64,000 bases of DNA, taken from the NCBI RefSeq assembly GCF_043290135.1, contig NC_134700.1, positions 82,192,500 to 82,256,499 of the forward strand, written 5' to 3'. Source of the DNA: Rhipicephalus microplus. Lineage: Eukaryota > Arthropoda > Arachnida > Ixodida > Ixodidae. Within the stretch, counting starts at the first letter, position 1. Each line of letters starts with the position of its first letter. Below the pieces are notes generated by a model. The model saw only the letters and a list, made by a program, of their open reading frames with translations. It did not search any database and was not told where the DNA came from. Below, in pieces: positions 30,889 to 42,837 of the stretch. The position numbers and the translations under genes are program-made.

Positions 30889-33800
30889 TTAAGACCACAT
30901 TTGAGGGAAACAATGGATTGTCTCCAAGAAAAAATTGCGGGTGAAGTGGAACATGGCATTTGTACAGCTTTGAGAAATTAAACAGCCTCTTGGTTCGTGG
31001 TACAGACAGATAATGAGAACGTGAACGACAGACAGCGCATCACCACATTTTGCACAATGTGGTGCAGGATAGTTGTTTACGGTGCGAGTGCGTTGCATGT
31101 GTATGAGCAATCCTGAGTCTGCACAGTGCAACCTCTTGGTGCCTGTTACGTTTTTCAGTCACATTTCTACTTGTTCTTGGCTTTACTAAATGTAGTTTCT
31201 TGCATTTGTAGCGTTTAATTTTTCTCGCCATTGTCTTTGCATTCAGGTTCTGGTAAGTGGCCGCAGGTTCTCATACGGCATGCTGTCTACGTCAACTGAT
31301 AGGTGGAGTGCAGCTGACTTCGCAAGTTTGTCCGCTATCTCATTGCCATCTATGTTGCAGTGTCCCGAAATTCTGCATAGCGTGATTTTGAGCTTGAATT
31401 TGATGGCCGACATGATGCATTTTAGAAGTGTATTAGTAACTGAATTTTTGAGTATCTTAGTGGAGGACAGCGCAGTCACTACACTGAGAGAATCTGTTTA
31501 TACGATTGAGGCTGGTTGTTTCTCCTTTAAAATGTGACTTACAGCTAAAAGTATGCCATAGCAATCTGCCATAATTGTGCTAGTATGTTCGTTCATTGTT
31601 TTAGATTCAGAGAAAGCGGGACTATGTGCCACACTTGCGACTGTGGAGAACTTGGAGGCATCAGTATAATACCTAGCACACCTGTATTCGGCCAGCAGGT
31701 ACTTGAAGTGTTGATAGATTGCGACTGGGAGGCCATTTTGTTCTACCTCTAGGAATCCCAAGTCAAAATTGATAGCCTGCACTCTCCACGGCACCACAGT
31801 GTCCTTGTGAAAGATTAGTTCCAGATTGTAGACCGGTATGTGCATATTTTCGAAATGTGAGGCCACTCAGAGGGGATACGGTGGCGTAGCTGATGGTCAC
31901 CTCTAAAACAGGTGGGCGTTTGGTATACCCTGCCATAGCACACGAGCTGCGTGGTCGACTTGCGAAAGCACCTTCGTGGCATACGTGACACTAGTGAACT
32001 GATGTCGCCGTTCTAGTGACCACCACTTTATCTCAACATACAGGCTGGCTGTTGGTCTGGTTCGGAAAACACCGCTGGTGTCCCGATGCCCAAGAAGGTG
32101 CACTGGGTAAAGCATCTTCAATAGAGATCTTGACGCTGACTCGTAAACCACCCAGCCATAATCGATACGTGATAGCACTACACTGTTGAGAAGGTTCAAT
32201 AGACAGTCACGGTCTGTGCCCCATGACTGATGCGAGAGAATCTTGAGCAGGTTTAAGGCTTTCAAGCATTTAGGTCATAGCTGCTTGATATGATTTTTAC
32301 GATGAATAGTGTGCAGCTAAGAACACCGCCCTGGGGGACGCCATTTTCTTGTGTAAACCACTTTGATAAGGCATCACCAACACGAACCACAAATGCACGG
32401 TCAGAAAGGAAGTTTTCATAAGTATTCAGCATATTGCCTGACACTCCAAAAGATCGCAAGTCAAGGAGAATGCCATAACGCCATGTCATGTCGTAAGTTT
32501 TCTCCAAGACGAAAAATACAGATAGGTAGTGCTGTTTATGAAAGAAGGCATCCTTGACAAAGGATTCAAATGCTACCAGTTGGTCAGTTGTCGACATGCC
32601 CGATCTGAATCCAGCTTGACGACGATCAAGAAGGCCATTGTATTCGAGGTAATACATAAGGCGGCGATTCACCAATTTTTTGAACACCTTGCCCAAACAG
32701 CTGGTCAACGCAATAGGCCTGTAACTGGCAGCTAGTGTAGCTTCTATCTCTTGTTTAAGGATGGGTGTGATGACTGCCTTTTTTTCAGGTCATGGGTAGA
32801 CGCCCAGAGGACCATACTTTGTTGAAAAGAATGAAGATGACGTCAAGCGTTTCTTCGTGTAGGTACTTCAGCATGCCGTAAGTAATCCTGTCCGAGCCTG
32901 CTGCTAAACTGCGCACTTTGCCAGTGCTGCCTTTAGTTCACCTTTAGTAAAGGGGGCATTGTACCCTCCTGCCGATGGCCTTTCATCACGAATAGGTTTA
33001 CGTTCCTCGGCATGTTTGTATCACCTAAAAGAGTCTGTGTAATGTGCTGAGCTGAAAGTATACTCAAAGTGTTGGTCTGTGGCATCTGCCTGGTGTTCCA
33101 GTGTATCACCAGCAGTACTAACAAGGAGCACCGGATGAGTGCTGTGCCCTTGGAGGGCTCTTACTTTGTTATACACCTTATGTGTGTCAGTGTAAGACTT
33201 TACCGATGAGAGACAGGATTGCCATCTCTGTCGTTTAGACTCTCGTCGGACACGTCCACCATTTGCTTTTTAACACTTAAAATTCCACAACTTTTCGACT
33301 GTAGGACACCTGCGGAATTTCGACCATGCTTTGTTTGATTGTCACGTGCATTTTTGCACTAAGCGTTAAACCAAGGTCGTCTTTTGTTTCGTGTGTAGTT
33401 AGATGTATATGGGATGAATTGCTCTGCGGCCTGTATAAAGTGCAGTGTGACCAACGCTTCACATTCAGCAATGCCTATGTTTTCAATGGCCGAGCATAAT
33501 ATTTTGAGAAAGATTTCAGAATTTCACCCAGTTCGCATCCTGTTCTCTGAACCGGGTTACATTCGCAGTCGTCGTACTTGCATTTCCTGTGTGTTTTAGA
33601 CAGACAAGAAAATGATGACGTCGTAGAGTTTATGAATGACAACCTACTCAGTGGTTGCCAAGACTGTAGGAGATTCGATAGCAAGATCTATTTCTATGTA
33701 TGAGTTGTGCGCTGCGTTAAAGTATGTTCGCTCCTTTTTATTAAATATACAGGAGCTGGAAGACAACAGACAGTTTTCACTTAAGGAGCCTCGAGAGTCC

Positions 33801-33981
33801 GTTCATCTACATCCCCATAGAGGGTGGTGCACGTTAAAATCTCCAACCAACAGGAATGGATGTGGAAGCTGGTCTATGGGTGTTTCAAGTTCTTTAGTAG
33901 ACAGTCGGTAGTCTGGAGGGATGTATAGTGAACACAAGGTTATTATTCGTCCAAAAATAGGGCTCGTATTGCCACTGTTTC
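30889..33981 (-). pseudogene. LINE-A copy 2 ORF2: RT (deleted), RNase H, zinc motif
   Basis: Sense order: 33,684-32,933 remnants of endonuclease end and linker; 32,708-32,262 RT with VNRRLMYYLEYNGLLD, AGFRSGMSTTDQL and NGVPQGGVLSCTLF, the intact PQG absent from copy 1; then a 299-bp deletion that removes the YVDD box; 32,265-31,903 thumb; 31,866-31,498 RNase H start with RYYTDASKFSTVASVAH and, where a catalytic Glu is expected, ADCYGILLAV; 31,479-31,243 RNase H end (ISGHCNIDGNEIADKLAKSAA); 31,131-30,889 CAKCGDALSVVHVLIIC. RNase H would remove RNA from the hybrid. The deletion and frameshifts make the protein non-functional. Confidence 0.82.
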
Positions 33982-33984
33982 TAA
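33982..33984. repeat. Harbinger copy 2 target-site duplication TAA, left
   Basis: TAA before the TIR, paired with TAA at 39,192-39,194, at the same LINE-A site as in copy 1. Confidence 0.85.
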
Positions 33985-34033
33985 TACCCCTGTTACACGG
34001 GCACGCTAACCTCAGTTATGACCAACCTCAGTT
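33985..34033 (+). repeat. Harbinger copy 2 left TIR
   Basis: Starts TACCCCTGTTACACGGGCAC; inverse of 39,143-39,191 with a few mismatches. Confidence 0.9.
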
Positions 34034-34223
34034 CCCACAACCTTGGTGACATCCAGTTAGACGGAGAGCCTAACTGAAGTTCTCCCACTAACCATGGTCA
34101 CTCCAAACTGAGGTTGGCCACCTCAGTTAAGGAAGGTGAACTCACAAAATCACGGCTCCCACCACAGAGTTCGACAGTGGCATGGCTCCGACACAGGCCG
34201 AACCATGTTGCCAAAGGCGCGTC

Positions 34224-36613
34224 AATTGGTCCTTGTCGGATACCGAGACATTGATTCGCCTTTACGAAGATAATCTTCGCCGCCTGTGATCCCATTCGCG
34301 TAATGCGCGTATATACGAAGAAATGACCCGCAACCTCAATGCGCGCTTGCCTGCAGGTGAAGTGTCGTTTACCGCCAAGCAGGTGCGGCAGAAGTTGGAA
34401 AATTTAAACAAGCGCTGCCAGTAAGTGAAAAAACTTTGTTGCTATGCTCGTTGCAATGTTGCGCAGCGCATGTCTGTGCGCTTTTAAGGTACCTACAGAT
34501 GTCCGCACCACTGCTGTTGCAGCTATGGTCAGATGGTGCAGGTAGGCTTAAATTTTCGCGCAAACGTAGCTCCGACGTGCTTTTCGAGTGGGCAAACCGC
34601 ACGAAACGTGTTTTCACAACGCCTTGCTTGAATAACGAGCATGCGCGTCCTCGCCATGGCAATTGTGGGATATGCCTATCTTCCCCTCAATGTCTCAGCC
34701 AACAGTGAAAAGTGCCAGTATTAAATACCTTTTAAGCTGCTGGTAATTGCTGCTGAACATCAAGCAATCAAATACAAAAGGTAGCGTTTCTCTCGTGCTG
34801 GCACGTTATTGCACTTGTAAACACTGTTTTTTTTTGGTTAAATAGACTTACAACGGAGGCACACACACACAATCAGCGCCTATTTTCAATCTTACTTGTA
34901 AGCGGTGTTCTTTGATGTAGCCCCATTCCATCTCCACCCCACTCGTCCACCAGAACAAAAGATTATTTGCATACACTCTAATGTATGTGAAAATGCGCAC
35001 TGAGCTATGCTGTAGTAGTAATAGTGTACATTCTTAATGCATTTATTGTGCGCATGTCTTGCAGTGTCCCTCATTTTCAATGCATGTTCTCTGCTGGCAC
35101 TTTCAATCAAGCATGAGTCTGAGTTCATAACATCTTTGGAAAAAAAAACAGGAGCATTTCAATGCCGAGGGTTGTGTTGTGCACTAAACAAGTTTTTTTT
35201 TCTTTAGCAAGCTCAAACGTTGTGGTAGGACAACGGCGTCTGAGGCTGTGGACTGGCCATATTACTGGCTTTTGCACTCCTTTTTGGGCACTCTTCCTGT
35301 CATTCACAGCAGCCTTGTGGAGGAAAGTGTAGAGGTAACTGCCATTTTCAATTTCAAGGCTTTCATTTATTTCACGTTGGTATACCATTTCATGGGCGCT
35401 CCTAGAGCTTGAGATGATCACGAATGATGGGTTGTGCCAATGAACATTCATGAACGAGAATGGAGGTCTGTGTGAGTGCATAACTACAAATAGTCATTCA
35501 CTTGGGTACAGACAAAATTACAGATAAAAGGAAATTGCGGTTGCAAATAATTGTAACAGAAACAGCAAAAATTTTTGTGTATACTGAAAAATCCAAAGAC
35601 TTGCACCGTCAAGGAAAAAATTAAAAAAACCGAAAGAACGTCACTCGAAACTAACTTTATTATCCAAACATCAGTGTCACACATAACCACAGCAACCATG
35701 CGCACTCACATCGCCACACGTGCTCGTCGAAAATCATGCAATGAGATGGACAACTAATAAAAAAAAAGAAACGATGAATCGATCAAACTGAATTCTCCCC
35801 CACTCAGAGCTGCAGATCTGTCACTAACACACCATTCTTTCTATTATACTTTGCTTCCATGATTTGTGTTATAATTTGTAGAAATAAATTGCACTGAAAA
35901 GTATAAAAACACTAGTACGTATTACCGGTGGTATTGTGAAGCAATGACACTTTCATGGATAGTCATAATTTACATTGGTGACTGACATTGGTGACTGACA
36001 GGAATACGATTTCAAATTTAGGATGCATGTAGCTAATAAGAATATGGCGCATGTGCTGATGGTTCTTTATCAAGAGTCACAGGCAAGATATCTCGCCACT
36101 GGTTGCTAGGTAAAATTCTGTAGTTTTATGAACAAAAGCCTCTGATGAAAGTCATTTAGGAATGTAAGCTTTGAACTGACACTAAGCATTGGGTGATTCT
36201 TTTTCCATGTTATACACAGGTGCCAGAGCTTAATGAGGTACCTGCAGGGGCTAAGTGCTAGCCACATGGGAAGAAGCTGAAACTGAAGATAACACTCTGG
36301 TAATGGAGGAATCAAGCACAGTCAACGTTCAAGGTGACAGCAATGCTGCTGCCAACTGCAGTACCTCTTCAGAATCTGAGAGCCAGCCTGATGCGAATGA
36401 CTCCAGCAATAAGAAGAAACAAAAAAGGCCAGCAAAAGTTTACAGGAACTTCTCGACCTACATAAGAAAGCCGAGCAACGCAGCATTGACTTGGCCTCAC
36501 AGAGTATGGAGCTCCAGGGACCACTCCTGCAGCTCAAGGAAAATTCTAATGAGACTCTGAAAGAAATGCTGGGCTTTCTTAAGTCTTATTTTGGTTCTCA
36601 AAATAAACCGTGA
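34224..36613 (+). pseudogene. Harbinger Myb/SANT-like accessory protein, broken (copy 2)
   Basis: Same three-exon layout as copy 1: exon 1 about 34,224-34,420 with TETLIRLYEDNLRRL, one stop, then RIYEEMTRNLNARLP, ending at a GTAAGT donor; exon 2 35,208-35,334, also 127 bp and same phase; exon 3 36,220-36,613. Exon 1 keeps the Tyr-Glu-Asp codons that are a stop plus Gln-Asp in copy 1, but shares the second stop (TGA). In exon 3 one G is missing relative to copy 1 near 36,440, so the coiled-coil tail falls out of frame and ends at 36,560. Role as for copy 1. Confidence 0.62.
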
Positions 36614-37281
36614 GTCTATGAAGCTAAGCTTGGCGTTTGTTTCTTCGTTTTTAAGCTTGTTCATAATGATGTCATCCCAAATACCCAATAGACTACTTTA
36701 TGGGTGAGTTTCGGTGATGCCATACTGAGCTCTAGCTTTACTATTTGATATCCTTCATTAAACGACTACTGATAGGGCGATTGCATAAACATGAATACCT
36801 TTACTTAGTTTATTCGACATTTCATGACCTTATCTAAAATAATAAGAAAACATTTATGTAACAGCCCAAGGTGTCGGTGCCGAGATTTCTTACGTTGAAC
36901 TGCGTACAATTAAAAACAACATCACTGTGACACAACTGTAAAAGCAGGCTGTTAGTACCAACCAATCTGTTGAAATTTTCAGAAAGTAATTAACTGCTAC
37001 ATAAAACTGCAATGATGAGCACTTGCATCAGTAGCTCAACAGTCTTGTGCACAGTACTTGCTTCTCCAGCCATGTGTCGAGACCTGTAATTTTGCATTTT
37101 GAATATATGTTCAAACATGTTAAACATTAGGAAGAGTGACAGAAAAATGGGATAGTGTATGTGATAATATATGTACAAAATTCATCAGTGAATATAAACC
37201 TGGAACACATTACAGCAAAAGAAAACAAAACAGAAGTGCACAAGACGTTGAAATCATAAAAAAAGATTAGAATGCTGAAAT

Positions 37282-38775
37282 TTAGCTGCTACAATTCCTT
37301 GGACACTTCCTCTGTGATGCACCAAGAACTGTATGTTCAGTTAGCTTGACCAACAGTGAAGTCTCGGCAAGAGCATCAGCCACACCGAGTAGCATTTCTG
37401 TTACTCCATGTGGCTCTGACCGTTGACCTCTGCACACTGGTTGTGGCCGGCTTGTGTCTCGGTGCACCACATCTTCCATCCAGGTTATATCGAATTGATC
37501 TTTGAGTTCTTCAGATATGTTGTGCGTACCCAGCAAGCCGTAATAATTGACATTGTCAATATCGACTTCGAGGCCTTTGTGCATGATTCGAAAACGTGCT
37601 TGTAGCCTGCCAAAAGCATTCTCAACAACCCGTCTGGCACTCGACAAGCGGTAATTGAACACCCGCGAGGCGAAACCAGGTTGCTCTGCGCGAGAAAAAG
37701 GTTTCATAACGTGGCACTGCAAAGGAAATGCTTGGTCACCGAGGAGGACGGGGCTCACTGAAACTCCTTTAACATCATTTGCCTCCAGTTGAAAGAGTTC
37801 ACTCGCCAGCACTTTTGACACTCGCGAACTTTCCAACACTGCAGCGTCGTGGTTCTTCCCAGATGGCCCCACGTTCACGTACATAAATTTTTACAGGTGG
37901 TGCACAACAGCAAGAAGAATGGTGCTGTACCACTCTTTATAATTAAAATTGTCGGTGGCATGTTCTTTAGGTGGGCAAACCTCTGTGTGGCAGCCATCTA
38001 AGGCACCCAGGCATTGAGGAAATCCGGTCACTGCTCCGAATGTCCTCAAGTGTTCCTTCAGCTTCCGCTTGTGTTGAAACCTGACTAGGCGCGCCTCAAG
38101 GCACCAAAGAACCACACCGCCAAATTCGCGAATGATGTTTTTCAGAATAGCGGCTTACGCCAAAAAGGTTAGCCACGGTTCTGTCTTCCGCAGAGGTGGC
38201 GAGATAGTGCAGGGCAATGGCGATGCGCTTGTCTAAAGAAATCGCTCTGCGCATTACCGTGTCTTCTCTCTTCCTGCCCTGACACACGCTCACAAGGTAC
38301 CTAAACGTAGATCGATTGACACGAAAGTTCCCGCAGAACTTGCTGCCTGGAAGCTTAGACAATGTTCTTTCGTACCACATGCACATGGATGCATCCACAT
38401 TTCTTTCGTACCACATGGATGCATCCATATTTGCTTTTCGCGCGTGACAAGCAGTGCAGCCCTGAGCATCAGTCGACGTTGTAGCTGGTCAGCACACTCC
38501 CTTTCTCGTTCAATGTTTCCAATTACTTGTACGACGCACTTGCTTTGTCCATTGGTCGTGCACCCTGCTTTGCAAAGCAGTGAACGTCGTCCAGATAAGT
38601 CCATCGTCGCTGAGACGCTGCTCCGGTGGGCGAAGAGCCATTGTGGGAAACCGACGACGGTCCACCAGCACTCACGCATGACACAGAACGCCATAACAAC
38701 GCTGGAAATAAAAAGAAGGAAAACTAGACAACCAGACGCGCGATCGCACCGCACGTTAAACAAGGACCGAAGCAA
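37282..38775 (-). pseudogene. Harbinger DDE transposase (copy 2), frameshifted
   Basis: Counterpart of 6,011-7,504. Helix-turn-helix part 38,428-38,150 (FRVNRSTFRYLVSVCQ, DRTVANLFGVSR), first Asp in CLGALDGCHTEV (38,115-37,891), second Asp in LLGDQAFPL and Glu in VVENAFGRLQARF (37,884-37,282). The frameshift after GVSRY is identical to copy 1, so this transposase was already broken, or is spliced there, before the block duplicated. Catalytic residues themselves are intact. Confidence 0.85.
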
Positions 38776-39142
38776 TCACACACAACTGCCACGTCTACAG
38801 CGTGCGAGCGATAACAGCTTGCGAGCTACGGATTTTGTCAGCCGCAAATGCGACTGTACAGCCAAATGCGCAATTGTTTCCAGATTGTTCACAAAAAAAA
38901 CTAAATACAAACCAACCTGTGTTAAACTTTGTGAAACACATTGACATGGTTACAAATGACAATTATTCTTATAAAACCATCATTTATACACAGTTGTACC
39001 AATAGTTTAAACCGAAACAAATAAATAAGTTGTCTGTACGCAAGCAATCACGTGACATGCTAAGTAGCCGAGAACTGCGATCAAGATGACCCGTGAAACT
39101 CTGGCAGACTTCGGTTAGCGCAAACCACAGTTCGAACGAGTT

Positions 39143-39191
39143 AACTGAGGTTGGTCCCAACTGAGGTTAGCATGCCCGTGTAACAGGGGTA
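39143..39191 (-). repeat. Harbinger copy 2 right TIR
   Basis: Ends GCCCGTGTAACAGGGGTA, followed by TAA. Confidence 0.9.
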
Positions 39192-39194
39192 TAA

Positions 39195-39459
39195 ATCAGT
39201 AACTAGAGTGATGTCTTGAGACGGAACTGCTTTTCTGCACCATGATAGCGACACCGCCAGATGAATGGACAGTGCCCTGTCTGTCCTTTCGGTATACCAC
39301 ATATCTTTTTAAAAGGCTACTTTGTGTAGGTTTTAGGTGTGTTTCCTGTAAGCAAAGTTCGTTTGGTTGGTGCTGTACAAGTATTTTATAGATGTCGTCT
39401 AAGTTCTTAAGTAAGCCTCGGCAATTCCAGTGAATGATATTTTCGGCAGCCATTTTCAT
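39195..39459 (-). pseudogene. LINE-A copy 2 ORF2 start, endonuclease fragment
   Basis: Open from ATG at 39,459: MKMAAENIIHWNCRGLLKN, CLQETHLKPTQSS, RYVVYRKDRQ and SGGVAIMV, a good apurinic-endonuclease start. The frame is cut by the Harbinger end at 39,191. Joined to 33,981 downward it would continue the endonuclease. ORF1 ends 26 bases upstream of this ATG. Confidence 0.78.
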
Positions 39460-39484
39460 GAATGAGGAAAAGAGTGCGACCTAT

Positions 39485-40321
39485 TCACACTTCACTGCCT
39501 CTATCAGGCGGCTTCACTGGAGTGTGTCTCTTCCCTCTGAGGCGATCTATGAAGCCCCGGCTCACTTGGGGGAATTCCGTCAACATCTTAGATGCTGAGG
39601 ATCCTGGTGTCACTTCCATTGCTTCCGGTGGGCCCTCGGAAGCTAATAGAGGTTTGTCAGAAGAGACAGGTGTCTCATTTGTGTGTGTGGTTCCTGGGGT
39701 CTGATAAAGGTCGACCTCCGGGACTTGATGGGTTGGTACAGCCAGTGGCTGCTTGGGGGGGGGGGGACGAGATGTGCACACATCAGCAAAACTGTATTGC
39801 GTGCCCACCGCCACTAGATGTCGCCCGGCTCCCTGGTGAGCTGCTTCAGCGTATGACCTTCCGGAAAATAGGTGTACCTTCTTCTGGGCTCCCGAATATG
39901 TGATAATTTCCATAACCTTGGTGTGAACTATAGCCTTTTCTTTCCTGAACGCTTCACATGTGCGCGTGTACGCGGCATGGGGCCCTTGACAATGAGGACA
40001 TTCTGTTTGCTTCAAAGTGCAGTTCTCGGTTGGGTGCTCATGGTCACCACATGTCAGACATGTTATTCTTCCGCGGCAATTGTTTGATGCTTGTCCGTAT
40101 TTCTGGCGCTTGAAGCACCTTCTGGGGTTAGGTAATTAGGGACGGACTTTACATAGAAAGAACGCCGCTTTTACAGATTCGGGCAGGATGGAGCGAATAA
40201 AGGTTAATTCTATATGCGGGGTTACCACTTCTTCACCTTTCCGTCTGATTGTGATTCGACGTATGGCGATTACGCCATGCTCTCGGAAGCCCTCAAGGAG
40301 GTCAGTTTCCGTTGTTCGCAT
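39485..40321 (-). pseudogene. LINE-A copy 2 ORF1 (gag-like, CCHC-type knuckle)
   Basis: 40,015-39,485 is a clean 176-codon frame: CPHCQGPHAAYTRTCEAFRK (zinc knuckle, C-X2-C-X3-H-X6-C), SGRSYAEAA, a Pro-rich segment encoded by a 12-G run, and an acidic, Pro/Ser-rich tail. Upstream, 40,321-40,136 encodes GFREHGVIAIRRITIRR and ends at a stop before the knuckle. RNA-binding chaperone role by family. Copy 1 is broken where its G run is 16 long. Confidence 0.72.
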
Positions 40322-40329
40322 ACGTTCGT

Positions 40330-41211
40330 GTTTTGAAATGACTTCTTGGATAGTGTTAAGACGGCGGGGGGGGGGGGGTGACAGACACGTTCATGTGTGC
40401 AAGCTGCTTTTGCTTCTTCAGGAGAGTGTTTGAGTGGTCTTTTTGGGCCAGATCAAAAAGAAGATCACCAGATGACAGCTTCTTTGCATCATACTATTTG
40501 TGTATTAAGTTTTTAAGAGTTCTAGCTATCAGGAAGACCGACAATGCTTCAACAGACTCGTTGAGTGTAAGAGAGCGTATGACCAAAAAGTGTTGAAAGT
40601 GGTCACAATCAATTCAGGTACGTTTGGAGCTTTCATCAGTGCAGTTCCTTTTCAGGGACCGATCATTCAGAGAGGGGGTATTTTTACATAAGAAGCATTT
40701 GAAGTTCGGCGGCGTTGGTGACCACCCACCACCGAGCCCAACAAGGGAACGCTTCAAGGTACAACACTTGAAGGCACCAGCCATACATCGCCGCTATAAC
40801 CAAATATAGTTATCCAAAGGTGGGCACCTACACAGGGTTAAACCTCGCCGCCAGAAAAAATTGGAAGTAGACGGTAGATAGAAGATGACAGAACATATAA
40901 AAAAGTGAGAGGTAAAGACGAAGAGCAGGGGAGAGAGAGATAGGAAAAGGCGACTGCCGAATTCCCCTGGGTCGGCCAGCCCAAAGGTTGCCGTCTATGT
41001 GAAGACGGGGCCAAAGGGGTGTCCTGCCTCTGCCGAGGGGCCTTAAAGGTCCAATCACCAGGCGTCGGCTCAACCCCCAGAATCCCCTTTTCCCCGTACA
41101 CGGCGCAGCAACGCATGGCGAGGCGTGGGAGAGGTGGAAACCCCCGTTAGCTCAGGTCCGTAGTGTCGCTACACACCAAACGCCTGCTTGCTTGCACAGA
41201 CGCCCCTGCGA

Positions 41212-41215
<4 letters not shown>
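40330..41215 (-). other. LINE-A copy 2 5' UTR and flank
   Basis: Matches 9,060-9,925. Contains a 13-G run at 40,366-40,378. Short frames near 40,838-41,116 are probably not genes. Confidence 0.45.

Positions 41216-41279
<64 letters not shown>
41216..41279. repeat. (TA)n microsatellite
   Basis: TA run between LINE-A and the Penelope 3' end, as in copy 1. Confidence 0.98.
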
Positions 41280-41282
<3 letters not shown>

Positions 41283-41372
41283 GAGTAATAATTCAATGGG
41301 CCAGTTAGTCTTCGTGAAGGTATGGGATATGGCACAACGGGAGAGTTGTCAACAAGGATAAATATATTTATT

Positions 41373-41413
41373 TCCCAACAGTTTCGGGAGGGGTCCTCCC
41401 TTCATCAGAGGAT
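41373..41413 (-). ncRNA. Hammerhead-ribozyme-like motif in Penelope 3' UTR (copy 2)
   Basis: As at 10,081-10,120, but the base before CTGATGA is T, giving a T-G wobble in stem I. Stem II GGGAGG/CCTCCC and GAAAC..GTT are unchanged. Confidence 0.58.
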
Positions 41414-41997
41414 GAGTTATACTGACATGAACTTGCAAACTTCGTTGCTGCCACGTCCCTCTCGCCTTGAAAGATGTTTGCGAGAGTGAGAGGGAACTAA
41501 AAAAGAAAAAAAAACAAAAAAAGAAGGGGGGAGAAAAAGACGAAAAAGAAAAAGAAAAAAAGAAAGTAAAAAAGAGGAAAAACCACTGTCAACACTGAGA
41601 ACGAAACCAACTGTCCGTGTACGTCCACGTACGGTTCTTATCACGTGCTGTTCAGTTCTCGACGTGTGTCGGGCCACTCAAGATTGTCACCGCGGTGCCG
41701 GGAGAGTCCGTGACGGCGTGCGTAAAGAAAGGGTTTCCCCGTAATGGGTCGGTCGGCGTGCGGCGTGCGTAAAGGAAGGGTTTCCCCTTAATGGGTCGGT
41801 CGGCTCTTTGCTTTTAATCTTCGTCCGTTTCCCTTCAATGGTCATCAAGTGGTAGGCGAACGTAAACACTTTGTATGTGCATGTGGAGAAAAGAAAAAAA
41901 AGAAGAAAAAAAGGGAAGAAAAAAAGAAAAAACAAAAAAACAAGAAAGGACAGTGTACACGTACAAGTCAGTCAGAAAAAAGCATGGTCTCCAGCTA

Positions 41998-42534
41998 TCA
42001 ATCTTTGTCACCAATTTCCTCCTGGCTTACTTCTCGGGGGCAGTTGAGTTTTCCGGGGTCCTCGTTGATGCCGGCTACTAATGTTCGAAATTTGAAAATA
42101 AAATATGCCTCACGCTGTTCGCGCTCGCGTCTGTTTGAGAAACCGGACTGCAAAAGAGTTACGCTGATATTTTCAAAAAAGTGGTTTGGCAGGCGCAGAT
42201 GTCTATATAAAGGAAGCTTCGGCAGTGAAGTGGCGTGGTACCGGTGATTATGAAACCGCAGCCGAAATGGCGTGTCTGTTTGGCCGATATATTCTTGTCC
42301 GCAGATGTTGCAATGTAGCATGTATATTACGTTACTGGAGTCACAATTAAGGCTTTCAGTTATGCAGAATTTGAAATCCGAGAAGTTCGCTTTGGATTCA
42401 CGTGTTGTGACCATCTGTGGGCATACCTTGCATCGAGCTTTTCCGCCGGGATGGAACCCTGATTGAAATTTGGGGGTGTTCGTTTTTGCTCTGACCAGAA
42501 TGTCCTTCAGATTTTTATCCCGGCGGTACACCAC
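41998..42534 (-). CDS. Penelope GIY-YIG endonuclease domain (copy 2)
   Basis: 178-codon frame equal in length to copy 1: RRDKNLKDILVRAK, ARCKVCPQMV, NVIYMLHCNICGQEYIGQT (GIY-YIG) and FRLRFHNHRYH, ending EEIGDKD. Nicking of target DNA is the family role. It is out of frame with the RT because of indels between 42,560 and 42,838. Confidence 0.85.
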   Translation of the reverse strand: MVYRRDKNLKDILVRAKTNTPKFQSGFHPGGKARCKVCPQMVTTRESKANFSDFKFCITESLNCDSSNVIYMLHCNICGQEYIGQTDTPFRLRFHNHRYHATSLPKLPLYRHLRLPNHFFENISVTLLQSGFSNRREREQREAYFIFKFRTLVAGINEDPGKLNCPREVSQEEIGDKD

Positions 42535-42560
42535 GTGAGGTGGCTTTGCGAAAATAGAAG

Positions 42561-42800
42561 TTAGTCGTTTGCTTTGCCTGATTGTATTGAAATGGCGGGA
42601 AAGTATGTTGTTGATTCATGGCGGTGATGAGGAGTTAGTACAAGGTTCGTTTGGGAAGTCGTTTTAGATACTCTGTTTGGTCCCTTAATTATATCATTCC
42701 TGTTCACGTTGCGAGCACATAGTATGACATCGTCAATAATGTCTTCCGGATAATTTTGTTTCAATAAGGAATGCTTTAGGTGCTTCGCGTGTCTGTCCAA
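42561..42800 (-). pseudogene. Penelope RT-endonuclease linker (copy 2)
   Basis: 79-codon piece with LLKQNYPEDIIDDVILCARN and NRVSKTTSQTNLVLTPHH, joining RT and GIY-YIG in the intact element; separated from both by frame breaks. A second copy of this piece is at 45,106-45,258. Confidence 0.7.
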
Positions 42801-42837
42801 TTAATTCCCGCATATCAGTGCATATTCTTCGGTACCG

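Larger units (their letters stand above)
33985..39191. mobile_element. PIF/Harbinger DNA transposon, copy 2
   Basis: A 5,207-bp copy of the element at 2,598-7,901 with TIRs at 33,985-34,033 and 39,143-39,191. Gene order and most defects are shared with copy 1. It differs by lacking the 120-bp internal duplication and by a one-base deletion in the Myb-like last exon. Confidence 0.92.
30881..41215 (-). mobile_element. LINE-A copy 2, I-type non-LTR retrotransposon, split by Harbinger
   Basis: Fuller version of LINE-A. Sense order: 5' UTR (41,215-40,330), ORF1 (40,321-39,485), endonuclease start (39,459-39,195), Harbinger insertion (33,985-39,191), endonuclease end and RT (33,981-31,903), RNase H (31,866-31,243) and a final zinc motif (31,131-30,889). 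Its RT has lost 299 bp. The 3' end is not sharply visible. Confidence 0.82.

Noticed and set aside
38444..38944. 166-codon plus-strand frame
   Set aside because: Antisense of the transposase region in copy 2, same reason.
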